From: Firmicutes bacterium HGW-Firmicutes-15
Lineage (GTDB): Bacteria > Bacillota > Syntrophomonadia > Syntrophomonadales > Syntrophomonadaceae
Length of the DNA stretch: 64,000 bases
NCBI GenBank assembly: GCA_002840245.1
Contig: PHAA01000001.1
Span: 1 to 64,000, forward strand
Reading direction: 5' to 3'
The notes under the pieces were generated by a model that ran no database searches, had not been told where the DNA came from, and worked only from the letters and a program-made list of their open reading frames with translations. How positions within the stretch are numbered: position 1 is the first letter of the stretch; each line of letters begins with the position of its first letter. Shown piece after piece: positions 8,979 through 16,957 of this stretch. A program made the translations under genes and the position numbers.

Positions 8979-10289
8979 TCATTTTGTCAGCAAAGCCGGC
9001 AGAAACGTGACGATTTGCGGGAATAGCATAAGCAGCGCCAGACAGACAACAATTGCAATCAAGAATGGCCATATACCTTTGAAAATGACTTCCAGCGGCA
9101 CTTCAGGTACAATCCCTTTAAGAATGTACACATTCATTCCTACCGGCGGTGTTATAACCCCCATTCCCACTACCAGAACGATGATTACCCCGAACCATAT
9201 GGGATCATAACCCAACGTATCAACTGCGATGGGATAGAATATGGGAATAGTAAGCAGGATCATCGCGAGGGCATCTATAAAACATCCCAATATTAAGTAA
9301 ATCAAAAGTATAATTCCCATTACCACAAACGGGGGTAGATCCAGAGAGCCAGTCCATGTGGCCATTTCGAAAGGAACCCGGCTCACTGCCATAAAACGCC
9401 CGAAAATAATTGATCCGGCTACCATCAACATGATCATGGCACTAGTCCGGGTCGTATCAGTCAGGGATTTTATAAAATTCTCCCAGCTCAGATTACGCCC
9501 CAGGAGAGCCGATACAAGAACTCCCGCAGCACCTACCGCGCCTGCTTCAGTAGCAGTAAACCACCCCGCAAAAAGCCCTCCCATAGACAATGCGAACACT
9601 AGTAAAACCTCTCCTAATCCTCCCCGTAATGCAGCGATCCGTTCTTTCCAACTGGCTCGCGGACCGGGAGGCCCTAACTTAGGATTGCGCCAAGTGAGAA
9701 TCACAATGGTTATCTGATATAGAAGCATTAGCAAAACACCCGGTAGTATTCCCGCTAGGAAAAGCTTCCCGATGGACTGTTCCGTGGCCATACCATATAC
9801 TATAAATATTACGCTGGGCGGGATCAGAACCCCTAGCACCCCTCCGGCTGCTACGCTGGCCGTAGCTAATGATACATCATATTTATATTTTTTCATTTCT
9901 GGCAGTGCAATGGCCCCTATCGTTGCAGCTGTTGCTGTATTGGAGCCGCATATCGCCCCGAAAATGGCGCAGGCGGTCTGGGTGGCTATCGCCAGACCGC
10001 CTGGCCAATGTCCAATCAGTTTATATGCAAAAATGTAGAGCCGAGAACCTATTCCTGAGTAATATGCCAGAAATCCCATCCATACAAACATCGGAATGAC
10101 ACTTAAACTATACGAGGAGAAATTGCCATATAGTTCTCTTACCACCATATTCATGGCTGCCGAAGTAGAAGTCATATAACTAAACCCTGCAAAACCTACC
10201 AGTGCCATAGCAAAGGAAATGGGCATGCGCAAGAATATTAGTATTATAAAAACCAATAAACCTATAATTCCAAGCATCAATACGCTCAT
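8979..10289 (-). CDS. dctM: TRAP transporter large permease (DctM family)
   Basis: Large membrane subunit of a tripartite ATP-independent periplasmic transporter. It moves a carboxylate-type substrate using an ion gradient. The 436-aa sequence is almost wholly hydrophobic with 11-12 likely membrane segments and family motifs such as MPISFAMALVG, AICGSNTATAATIGAIALPEM and TPPVGMNVYILKGI. It overlaps dctQ by four bases (ATGA), so the two are translationally coupled. It is the last gene of the dctP-dctQ-dctM operon. The substrate cannot be told from the sequence. Confidence 0.95.
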   Translation of the reverse strand: MSVLMLGIIGLLVFIILIFLRMPISFAMALVGFAGFSYMTSTSAAMNMVVRELYGNFSSYSLSVIPMFVWMGFLAYYSGIGSRLYIFAYKLIGHWPGGLAIATQTACAIFGAICGSNTATAATIGAIALPEMKKYKYDVSLATASVAAGGVLGVLIPPSVIFIVYGMATEQSIGKLFLAGILPGVLLMLLYQITIVILTWRNPKLGPPGPRASWKERIAALRGGLGEVLLVFALSMGGLFAGWFTATEAGAVGAAGVLVSALLGRNLSWENFIKSLTDTTRTSAMIMLMVAGSIIFGRFMAVSRVPFEMATWTGSLDLPPFVVMGIILLIYLILGCFIDALAMILLTIPIFYPIAVDTLGYDPIWFGVIIVLVVGMGVITPPVGMNVYILKGIVPEVPLEVIFKGIWPFLIAIVVCLALLMLFPQIVTFLPALLTK

Positions 10290-10771
10290 TTTGTTACCTT
10301 CCTAACCGCATCTGATATTTTAAGTACTAAGACTAGGCAGAGTACCATTAGTCCAAAGCTAATCAGATAGATAACTGGATATAGTGGTATCTGGGTGGTT
10401 GGCGCAACTAGGTTGGTTTGAGCCATGGTTCTGGCATATCCCATCATATACCAAGCGGATACTGCCCAAAAAACTAGGGAGATTAGGTTAGTAAATGTAT
10501 CAATAATTGCCTGAGTCTTCTTAGATAACTTCTCAATTATTAAATCCACAGCAATATGCCCGTTCTTAAAACCACAGTAAGCCAAACCTAGGCCAACAGT
10601 TAGAGCCATCAGCAGAGTTACATAATCCATCGTTCCGAGCAATGGATTACCTAGAGCCACCCGCAATACTATATTGAGAACCACCACTGCCATCGTAGCC
10701 ACGATGCAGAACCCGGCTATACTATCCAGTGCATGGCTTAAGCTCTGAACCAAGGCAGCAAATTGTTTCAT
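10286..10771 (-). CDS. dctQ: TRAP transporter small permease (DctQ family)
   Basis: Small membrane subunit of the TRAP transporter, 161 aa with four predicted membrane helices, the family's standard topology. DctQ-type features are the GLGLAYCGFKNGHIAVDLIIEKL segment between helices 2 and 3 and a short charged C-terminus. It sits between dctP (22 bases upstream) and dctM (4-base overlap). DctQ pairs with DctM to form the transport domain that receives substrate from DctP. Confidence 0.93.
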   Translation of the reverse strand: MKQFAALVQSLSHALDSIAGFCIVATMAVVVLNIVLRVALGNPLLGTMDYVTLLMALTVGLGLAYCGFKNGHIAVDLIIEKLSKKTQAIIDTFTNLISLVFWAVSAWYMMGYARTMAQTNLVAPTTQIPLYPVIYLISFGLMVLCLVLVLKISDAVRKVTK

Positions 10772-10793
10772 TTTTCTTTAAGCCCCCCGTAAA

Positions 10794-11897
10794 TTACTTA
10801 TATTCTTTATTATATTTTTCAGCCTTGGCTTTAACCTGATTCAAAATGTCTTGTCCATTGAAGCCCAACTTAGCCATACGGTCCACGTAGTCTTGCTGAA
10901 CAGGAGCAACTAAATTTAACCAACGATCAACTTCTGCTTGTGGAAGATTTATGATTTCCATATTGTTTTGTTTTATAGCACCGCTCATAGCAGTTTCATT
11001 CTGTTTATCCCATAAACCCATACCCACTTGGTCAAAGTATTTTTCAGTAAGCTCTTGTACCGTCTTCTGGAGTTCGGGGCTCAGAGAGTTCCACTTGTCA
11101 TTGTTCATAGTGACAAAAAACAGGGTATTATACAGGAAAGGTGTCTTTGTGATGTATTTTGTTACTTCGGCTTGTTTCCAGCCCTGTAATACCTCTATTG
11201 GGCCAAGATTTCCTTTAACCACACCTTTTGAGAGAGATTCATAAGCTTCCGCCTGGGACATAGCGACTGGGGTTGCTCCCAGAGCTTTAAGGGTAGAGGC
11301 GCTCAAACCGGTTGCCCTTATTTCCATACCCTTAATATCTTCCAGTTTACGAACTGGAGCCTTAGTGAACAGGTCGCCAGGGCCGGTAGTTATAACCATT
11401 AGCAGGTGAGTATCCTGCACTTCTTTGGGCTTCAACTCCTTTATTGCTTCCCAAGCTACTTTGCTGGCTACCTTGGAATTGTTATAGGTTATGCCTGGTA
11501 GTTCAAACACTTCGCTAATTGGAAAACGTCCCCGCGTATAGGAAAAACAAGAAACACCTATATCGGCAATGCCGTTTACAACACCATCATAAATATCAGC
11601 AGACTTTAAGAGGGTCTCCCCAGGGTAACTAGTGATCTTTACCTGACCTTTTGTGGCTGTCTCGATTTCCTTGGCCCAGGGCTGGACCAGTTGGGTCTCT
11701 GCCGGATGAGTAGTTGGCCAAAAATGCGCCAGTTTAAGTTCAACCGTTTTCACTTTCTCCTGCGACGTAGTAGGCGTTGATGCTTTTTGAGCGCAGCCAG
11801 CCATGCTGAATAGCATCAGCACTAATAGTACCGCCACCGTCCTTCTTACTGCTCCCCCGGTACCTCTTCCGTTAATAATTCTTGCTTTTCCCCTCAA
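10794..11897 (-). CDS. dctP: TRAP transporter solute-binding lipoprotein (DctP family)
   Basis: Extracytoplasmic substrate receptor of the TRAP system. The N-terminus has a basic stretch, a hydrophobic core and a lipobox (LFSMAGC), so it should be lipid-anchored. DctP features follow: LKLAHFWPTTHPAETQ, IADIGVSCFSYTRGRFP and IKGMEIRATGLSASTLKALGATPV, which includes the conserved Arg that contacts a substrate carboxylate. The start is TTG 11897, eight bases after AAGGAGG. A longer reading frame runs upstream through the ribosome site and a terminator and is not credible. An intrinsic terminator-like hairpin in the leader suggests attenuation. The substrate is probably an organic acid by family. 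Confidence 0.93.
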   Translation of the reverse strand: MRGKARIINGRGTGGAVRRTVAVLLVLMLFSMAGCAQKASTPTTSQEKVKTVELKLAHFWPTTHPAETQLVQPWAKEIETATKGQVKITSYPGETLLKSADIYDGVVNGIADIGVSCFSYTRGRFPISEVFELPGITYNNSKVASKVAWEAIKELKPKEVQDTHLLMVITTGPGDLFTKAPVRKLEDIKGMEIRATGLSASTLKALGATPVAMSQAEAYESLSKGVVKGNLGPIEVLQGWKQAEVTKYITKTPFLYNTLFFVTMNNDKWNSLSPELQKTVQELTEKYFDQVGMGLWDKQNETAMSGAIKQNNMEIINLPQAEVDRWLNLVAPVQQDYVDRMAKLGFNGQDILNQVKAKAEKYNKEYK

Positions 11898-11931
11898 CTT
11901 TACTTCCTCCTTTATTTTTGATTTGGGCAAT

Positions 11932-11954
11932 AAAAAAAACTCCACTAGGAGTTC
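11932..11954 (-). terminator. Attenuator-like terminator in the dctP leader
   Basis: On the minus strand GAACTCC-TAGT-GGAGTT is followed by eight T residues, 34 bases before the dctP start and just upstream of its AAGGAGG. A terminator here makes sense only if the TRAP operon is controlled by premature termination or is read from an additional promoter. Confidence 0.65.
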
Positions 11955-12013
11955 ACAAAGAAAAGCGACCCATTCTCTGTTTGCAAATAAAAACAACAAG
12001 AGAATAAACGCAT
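11945..12013 (-). CDS. Possible 22-residue leader peptide of the TRAP operon
   Basis: ATG at 12013 follows TAGGAAAAAGA and opens a 22-codon frame (MRLFSCCFYLQTENGSLFFV then NS). The stop codon TAG falls inside the loop of the attenuator hairpin. The placement is what a translated leader controlling a terminator would look like. There is no strong run of one amino acid codon apart from two Cys and pairs of Phe, so the sensed signal, if any, is unclear. It could be chance. Confidence 0.3.
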   Translation of the reverse strand: MRLFSCCFYLQTENGSLFFVNS

Positions 12014-12066
12014 TCTTTTTCCTACCGTCCTTACTGTCCTACCCTTTTTTATTAAGTATTTCCACC

Positions 12067-12100
12067 CTACATTTACTACCACTCTACATATTTACTACCA
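12067..12100. repeat. Direct repeat upstream of dctP, possible operator
   Basis: CTACATTTACTACCA (12067-12081) is followed two bases later by CTACATATTTACTACCA (12084-12100), the same unit with a two-base insertion. Two tandem copies about 17 bp apart, 170-200 bases upstream of dctP, suggest a regulator-binding site. The rest of 12101-12326 holds no recognised gene. Confidence 0.35.
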
Positions 12101-12326
12101 AATCAAAGACCCAACTATTCTAGTAAAGTTATCTAAAGCATTAATCATGTGTTTTATAAAATAATATGAATTGAAATTCGAATACATATTTATGCTATTA
12201 TTCTACACAATTTGGACAATTCCTGCCAGAAGGTTAATCTTTTTATATTCTAAGCTAACATCCTTTTAATCCCGGACTTTCAAATGATTATTTCTTCGTA
12301 AGCTCTGGTATTCCCTTTCTGTCGCC

Positions 12327-13538
12327 TCACCACTCTCCCTGAACTTCCGCATACCTATGGTCCACATTAAAATCAGCTTTGTCAAAATAGTTTCCATTCG
12401 TTCCAAAGGTGGTGTCAACATTGATCCATCTGCTTTCTTCATCTGAATAAATCTGATTCCAAGCATGGTCCCCCCAGGCAATCCCGCTATACCCCAATCC
12501 GGTAATCAAACGCACCTTTACCCCTACCGCACGGCACATGGATATATACAAACTGGAATAATCGAAGCAAATACCCTTTCTGGTATTAAATGCAATAATT
12601 GAACCCGACGAAATTCCGCTAGGGTCCTTACTAATCATTACGGCCTTGTCATAATCGTATTGCATATTCTGGCTGAGCCATTTATATATCAAATATGCCT
12701 TCTTCTTGCTGTTCTGCTCATTGCCCACAATCTTCCTGGCAGTTTCATCTATTTGAGAATTTGATTTAATTGCTTCATCCAATGTAACTCCATTAAAATA
12801 CGTTATCACCCGAATATTGTTTTTTTTCAACTGCTTTAATAGCTGCTCAGCAGTTGAATTTCCTCCGGAATCTCCTATGTCCGTAATAACCGTCTCCATG
12901 CTTCTGCCAAAAGAATCATTGACCAGAACCGGAATTTTCTTGGCAATATTGGAGTTAAGCACGGGGCATACAGCATTTTTATATAAACTCTGGTAAGCAG
13001 CTGACTGATTCATCGACCTGGACAAAAACGGAGACGGGAAATAATAGGCATAGAAGTTAAGTAACAGGCCTAGAATAAAAACTAAAAATACCGCCCTCGG
13101 CACCTGTGATAAAGCCCCAATAATATGTCTTACCACACTACCCATGGAATCAAATAGGGTATATAGCCCGCTGGCCAACGATTCACCAAAAGCATTGAAC
13201 AGTGGGGCGGTAAAAAGCCTTAAGATAATGCGAACCAGCAAGAGTATTAGCGGCACAACAATAATATAAATCATCACATCCTGCCCATATAGGAACGTTC
13301 TGATCTTTTCGGGTATCCCATTATAAATCTGATTAAACACCCCGCTATTATTATCGAAAAATATCCTTCTCGTCAGATAAATCGCCATAAATAAGCCGAA
13401 TAGGAACTCCAAACTATTAAGTAAAGACCACAATGATTGCTTAATTCTTTCTCTTGAAAAATCTTGAAAAGCACCAAAAATTATTGGCAGTGCAAAAACA
13501 CCTACCAGTATTACCGTTAAAATATTGATTCTTAACAT
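12327..13538 (-). CDS. CvpA-like membrane protein fused to a transglutaminase-like domain
   Basis: A 403-aa protein. The first 165 residues contain about four membrane segments and resemble CvpA (colicin V production) proteins. The C-terminal 150 residues are a transglutaminase-like cysteine peptidase domain with all three catalytic positions: Cys in RKGICFDYSSL, His in GDHAWNQIY and Asp in WINVDTTFG. The topology places the catalytic part outside the cell. By family such domains act on wall or surface proteins, often as proteases. It is a single gene with its own short leader; the flanks are the TRAP operon and a flavoprotein. Confidence 0.82.
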   Translation of the reverse strand: MLRINILTVILVGVFALPIIFGAFQDFSRERIKQSLWSLLNSLEFLFGLFMAIYLTRRIFFDNNSGVFNQIYNGIPEKIRTFLYGQDVMIYIIVVPLILLLVRIILRLFTAPLFNAFGESLASGLYTLFDSMGSVVRHIIGALSQVPRAVFLVFILGLLLNFYAYYFPSPFLSRSMNQSAAYQSLYKNAVCPVLNSNIAKKIPVLVNDSFGRSMETVITDIGDSGGNSTAEQLLKQLKKNNIRVITYFNGVTLDEAIKSNSQIDETARKIVGNEQNSKKKAYLIYKWLSQNMQYDYDKAVMISKDPSGISSGSIIAFNTRKGICFDYSSLYISMCRAVGVKVRLITGLGYSGIAWGDHAWNQIYSDEESRWINVDTTFGTNGNYFDKADFNVDHRYAEVQGEW

Positions 13539-13644
13539 ATATTCACCCTCAAAAATAGCATTTTTTCATCATCTAATTATTACTACATAAACACTTGCTT
13601 GTAATTAGAAATTTTTGGATCAGCTTGTTTATGTTATTTTACAT

Positions 13645-13673
13645 AAAAATAAGAGGGCATACCAATGTCCTCT
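13645..13673 (-). terminator. Terminator after the thioredoxin-reductase-like gene
   Basis: Nine-base stem AGAGGACAT/ATGCCCTCT (one G·U pair) with a four-base loop on the minus strand, followed by TATTTTTATG. It lies about 90 bases past the stop of the flavoprotein gene. Confidence 0.7.
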
Positions 13674-13765
13674 TCAGCGTGTCGATAAAGTCAGGCTGAG
13701 TAAAAGCTCCTATTTTAGAAACGCCTGTTTCATGATCACTAATATTATATACTATGGTCAAAGGA

Positions 13766-14665
13766 TTAATATGTTGATTTTCCTTTAGGAGCCCGTTGTG
13801 TTGGTCCCGAGGATGAATACTTGCTCGCGTTCAACCCTGCCACCTGTCCTTCTCCAACAGACTTGGCAATTTGATAGGGAGGCCCGGTGCAGTCTCCAGC
13901 TGCATATACCCCGGGGAGATTGGTTTCCTGATTGCGGTTAACCCTGATATGCCTATCGGCTATCTCTAACCCTGGTACCAAACGCTCTGGCGAAGTCTCA
14001 GCCCCTAGAACAAATAATCCTTCTACCTTTATGTTTTGACCATTATTTAACTCAAGTCCTTCCACAAAATCCTCCCCCATGATCACTCTTGGCTGAGCAT
14101 TAACAATTTCTATCCTTTGGTCTAGGTCCCCAATTTCTTTATACATAGGCAGATAATATACTTTGCTGCATATTTCCGCCATAAAGTTAGCCTCATGTTC
14201 GGCTTCCTCACCGTGCCCTATGATTAGTACATCCTTGGCTCTATAAATTGGGCCATCACATGTGGCACAGTAACCCAGTCCTTTCCCTAAAAAAAAGTCT
14301 TCCCTTGGTAAAGTGGCTTTGTAGGGTACTCCTGTAGCTATTATAATAGTCTTGGTACTGACCATGTCATTTCCTACCAGTATGTTGTATGTTCCGTCAG
14401 CTTCATTAATAGCCTCGGCCATAATATTACTTATTTCAATATCCATCGCCCGCGCATGATCCATAAATTGTTCCAGCAGTTTTTCTCCGCTCACATCGGG
14501 AAGGCCCAGGTAATTGTTTACCTTCTGAGCTTTGTGCAGCGGCGGACTGCATATGTCTGAGCCTATGACAACAACCTTTTTATTACGGATAGTTGCGTTT
14601 ATCGCAGCAGATAGACCAGCCGGCCCGCATCCCAGAATTGCTATATCATATAATTCATGTTTAAT
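13766..14665 (-). CDS. Thioredoxin-reductase-like flavoprotein lacking NADPH motifs; probable ATT start
   Basis: FAD protein with the reductase fold. It has an N-terminal FAD site (ILGCGPAGLSAAIN), the redox dithiol CATC in GLGYCATCDGPIY and the C-terminal FAD motif YAAGDCTGPP. The NADPH-binding region differs from trxB: IIGHGEEAEHEA replaces GGGxxAxxEA, and HRRxxxRA is absent (YYLPMYKEIGD instead). Ferredoxin- and other NADPH-independent thioredoxin reductases of clostridia show the same loss. No ATG, GTG or TTG lies in frame before the FAD motif. The likely start is ATT at 14665, eight bases after AGGGGGG, giving 299 aa, the expected length. Starting at the first in-frame ATG or GTG would remove the FAD site. 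Confidence 0.8.
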   Translation of the reverse strand: MKHELYDIAILGCGPAGLSAAINATIRNKKVVVIGSDICSPPLHKAQKVNNYLGLPDVSGEKLLEQFMDHARAMDIEISNIMAEAINEADGTYNILVGNDMVSTKTIIIATGVPYKATLPREDFFLGKGLGYCATCDGPIYRAKDVLIIGHGEEAEHEANFMAEICSKVYYLPMYKEIGDLDQRIEIVNAQPRVIMGEDFVEGLELNNGQNIKVEGLFVLGAETSPERLVPGLEIADRHIRVNRNQETNLPGVYAAGDCTGPPYQIAKSVGEGQVAGLNASKYSSSGPTQRAPKGKSTY

Positions 14666-14788
14666 TTTACATTCCCCCCTTGTATTTGCTTTATAAGCTC
14701 TCTTATATTATCCCTTACTTATGGTATTCTAATGCAGCTTGAAAGAAACCTCATCCACAACCTATTATAATTAATGCTGTCTATATTA

Positions 14789-14825
14789 GAGACTATTCTG
14801 CCTGGCTTATTCCCTGATAGCCCCT
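14789..14825. repeat. Fragment of the 159-bp palindromic repeat
   Basis: About 36 bases (ACTATTCTGCCTGGCTTATTCCCTGATAGCCCCTA) match the right end of the full repeat at 45661-45819, with a few substitutions. It is an end fragment only. The rest of 14666-14940 holds no recognised gene. Confidence 0.55.
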
Positions 14826-14940
14826 AACTGGGTTGACCTATCCCCTGCCTTGTTAAAAAAATAAGAGAACCCTATCTTCGTGATCAACGAAAACTGTGTC
14901 CTCTGCTTAGTTATTATTGAGTTATTGTCTTAATTAATAA

Positions 14941-15015
14941 TGGAGCGGGAAAAGGGGTTCGAACCCTCGGCACCCGGCTTGGGAAGCCGGTGCTCTACCA
15001 CTGAGCTACTCCCGC
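14941..15015 (-). tRNA. tRNA-Gly (CCC)
   Basis: A cloverleaf folds on the minus strand: acceptor GCGGGAG, D-arm with GCTCAGTGGTAGAGC, anticodon stem CCGGC/GCCGG with loop TTCCCAA (anticodon CCC), T-arm GAGGGTTCGAACCC, and an encoded CCA end. It sits just downstream of the ADP-ribosylglycohydrolase gene. Confidence 0.96.
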
Positions 15016-15062
15016 CCATAAAATACTACCAGAGATATTTTATACTAAATAGCATCCGTTAG

Positions 15063-16025
15063 TCAAATTGGGCTTGAGTTTTTATGGTTGATTACCTTAT
15101 CCGCAAACTCTTCCGCCAGTTCCAGAATCTCCTCTTGGCGCGGTAGAAACTGAATCCATTCCGCAGGTATACCGCCTAAACCATAAGCTATCCCGGCCAG
15201 CCCTCCAACTACCGCAGCCGTTGTGTCTGTATCCCAACCCAGATTGACTGCCTCCAGCACCGTGTCCTGGTAGTTGTCATTCCTGAGCAAGCACCACAAA
15301 GCCGCTTCCAGGGTATGGATGACATATCCGTCCGAGTTGATTTCGGCTTCCGGTAGTTCATCTATTTTTCCGGACAATATACGGGTAAAGTGCTGCAGCT
15401 CTCCCGGCACCATTCCCGGCAGTTTTGTCAGCTCCTGGGTATGGCACAGGCTCCGATAGGCTTGCTGCGGCGTTGCACCTGCCAGCAATTCCCGCACCAT
15501 CATGGTATACAGGCAGCAGGCCACCTTACTCCGGAGATGTCCATGGGTAATGCCTGACATCAAATGTATCCCTGCCGCCATGGTGGTATCGTCTTCCTCA
15601 GCCAGGTAAATGGCGGCCGGCAATATTCTCATCAAGGCACCGTTGCCGTTGTCGGTTTCATTATTGGGGCCGGCTTTTTCGGCCGGTATCCCAGTTCTCA
15701 TCCGTTCCATGGCCTCGGTGGTAGCATTGCCAACATCGAAGGCGTAACCGGTCGGTGTCCAATAACCATCTTCATACCATTTTAGAAACCTGGCTCCTGC
15801 ATCAGCGGGATCAATTTCATGTCTACAGATACTTTCAACTAGGCATAATGTAAGGGAAGAATCATCTGACCAATATCCAGGCGGCAGCTTAAATGACCCC
15901 CACCCTTCCATCCCGGTGACCGGTCTTTGCCGCCTCAACTCCCGGGAAGCAAATTGCACCGGCAATCCCAGCGCATCCCCTACCACTACCCCGATAATGC
16001 CCCCCATGATTTTCTGTTTTTGCAT
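15063..16025 (-). CDS. ADP-ribosylglycohydrolase family protein
   Basis: Binuclear-magnesium hydrolase of the DraG/ARH family, which removes ADP-ribose from proteins or small molecules. Metal-ligand motifs are present: GDALGLPVQF near the N-terminus, YWSDDSSLTLCL, GNGALMRILPAAI and the C-terminal GWDTDTTAAVVGGLAG. The start is ATG 16025 after GGAGGG. An ATG six codons earlier overlaps that ribosome site. Length is 320 aa. No ADP-ribosyltransferase is next to it, so the partner is unknown. A single-gene unit upstream of tRNA-Gly. Confidence 0.93.
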   Translation of the reverse strand: MQKQKIMGGIIGVVVGDALGLPVQFASRELRRQRPVTGMEGWGSFKLPPGYWSDDSSLTLCLVESICRHEIDPADAGARFLKWYEDGYWTPTGYAFDVGNATTEAMERMRTGIPAEKAGPNNETDNGNGALMRILPAAIYLAEEDDTTMAAGIHLMSGITHGHLRSKVACCLYTMMVRELLAGATPQQAYRSLCHTQELTKLPGMVPGELQHFTRILSGKIDELPEAEINSDGYVIHTLEAALWCLLRNDNYQDTVLEAVNLGWDTDTTAAVVGGLAGIAYGLGGIPAEWIQFLPRQEEILELAEEFADKVINHKNSSPI

Positions 16026-16133
16026 TCTAAGCCCTCCAGGCAATAAATCTTGCTGAATATTATATTAACAGACCACACGCCCGATTTTTTCAGTAATCTC
16101 GACCAGTAATTGGTCTATCATATAAGTAATACT

Positions 16134-16158
16134 AAAAAAGCAGGCCTATTCAGCCTGC
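16134..16158 (-). terminator. Terminator of the agr operon
   Basis: GCAGGC/GCCTGC stem with a 7-nt loop followed on the minus strand by six T residues, about 40 bases past the agrD stop. The operon therefore ends after agrD with no room for agrA. Confidence 0.85.
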
Positions 16159-16196
16159 GTAAGTAAGTGATTCCACGAAATATGACACTCCTTAAA

Positions 16197-16325
16197 CTAG
16201 TCTCTTTTTTTCGGCGGTTCCGGTTGATAGTTAAATACTGGACAACCTAACGCACTACCTACTGCAACGAATGTGAGAATAGTTATTAGCAAAGAACATG
16301 TAATCGCTTTAACTTTGCTTAACAT
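16197..16325 (-). CDS. agrD: AgrD-type cyclic lactone autoinducer precursor
   Basis: A 42-residue peptide read by hand. The N-terminus is an amphipathic, hydrophobic helix (residues 1-25). Then comes the signal core GCPVFNYQPEPPKKRD. The Cys at 28 would form the thiolactone with a residue four or five positions on (ring CPVFN or CPVFNY). The YQPExP tail is the usual charged recognition tail of clostridial AgrD peptides. The start ATG overlaps the end of agrB by seven bases, and the ribosome site GGGGGTG lies within agrB. It is the substrate of AgrB. Confidence 0.9.
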   Translation of the reverse strand: MLSKVKAITCSLLITILTFVAVGSALGCPVFNYQPEPPKKRD

Positions 16326-16957
16326 TTGAGCACCCCCTCTCGCTTAAATTTTGCCGCTAGTATATCGAAAAGCTGGTCCCATAAATGAATATAGGCCTGC
16401 CCAGCTGGCAACAAGGTGATATTCTGCCAGAACAGACCCAATAGCAGTGCTATAGCAACCAGTTTTTCTCCCATAATATAACTGCTAATCAAGCTTATTA
16501 GCAAAAGCAAAAACAAAACCCAATATGACTTTTGCTTCCTCTTTCTTATTATTGGTTTATCTATAATTGGATTGATTAGATTGTCGACGGGAACATAATA
16601 GTGAATAATTAATATTGCCAGTATGGCAAGAAAGGTAATATATACAGGTAAATGGATAACAGGAATGAATCTGCATATGTAAGCTAATAAAATAATGTGC
16701 GAAAGGCTGACTATCGTACAACGAAAATAGGACTGGCAGTGAGCTCCCCCCGAATATCTCCGATATAGTGCTGTCGAGCAAATCAACGCCAGGGTTTCTT
16801 TGCTCATTCCCAGCAGGAAAGCGACCGCCATAATAACAAATATCTGTAATAATCCCCCCAGTGATATCTCCAGACCATAACGTATCTCATCCTCATATAA
16901 AGACTTATTGGCGTTTTCAGCCATCAAATGAGCTATTCTCCTGGCCAGCAAATTCAT
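16319..16957 (-). CDS. agrB: AgrB-type accessory gene regulator protease
   Basis: Membrane cysteine endopeptidase that cuts the AgrD C-terminus and helps form and export the cyclic signal peptide. The catalytic pair is visible as His73 and Cys80 in GGAHCQSYFRC, with the same seven-residue spacing as in Staphylococcus AgrB. About five to six membrane segments follow. Length of 212 aa is normal. The gene starts inside the 3' end of the kinase gene (41-base overlap) and overlaps agrD by seven bases, so the three are translated together. Confidence 0.93.
   Translation of the reverse strand: MNLLARRIAHLMAENANKSLYEDEIRYGLEISLGGLLQIFVIMAVAFLLGMSKETLALICSTALYRRYSGGAHCQSYFRCTIVSLSHIILLAYICRFIPVIHLPVYITFLAILAILIIHYYVPVDNLINPIIDKPIIRKRKQKSYWVLFLLLLISLISSYIMGEKLVAIALLLGLFWQNITLLPAGQAYIHLWDQLFDILAAKFKREGVLKC

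Noticed and set aside
10794-11999. Longer DctP start at 11999
   Set aside because: It would translate through the ribosome site and the attenuator-like terminator, and place a non-signal N-terminus before the lipobox.
12266-12481. A 71-residue minus-strand frame overlapping the end of the transglutaminase gene
   Set aside because: It is out of frame with the gene whose catalytic Asp and C-terminus are intact; no family resemblance.
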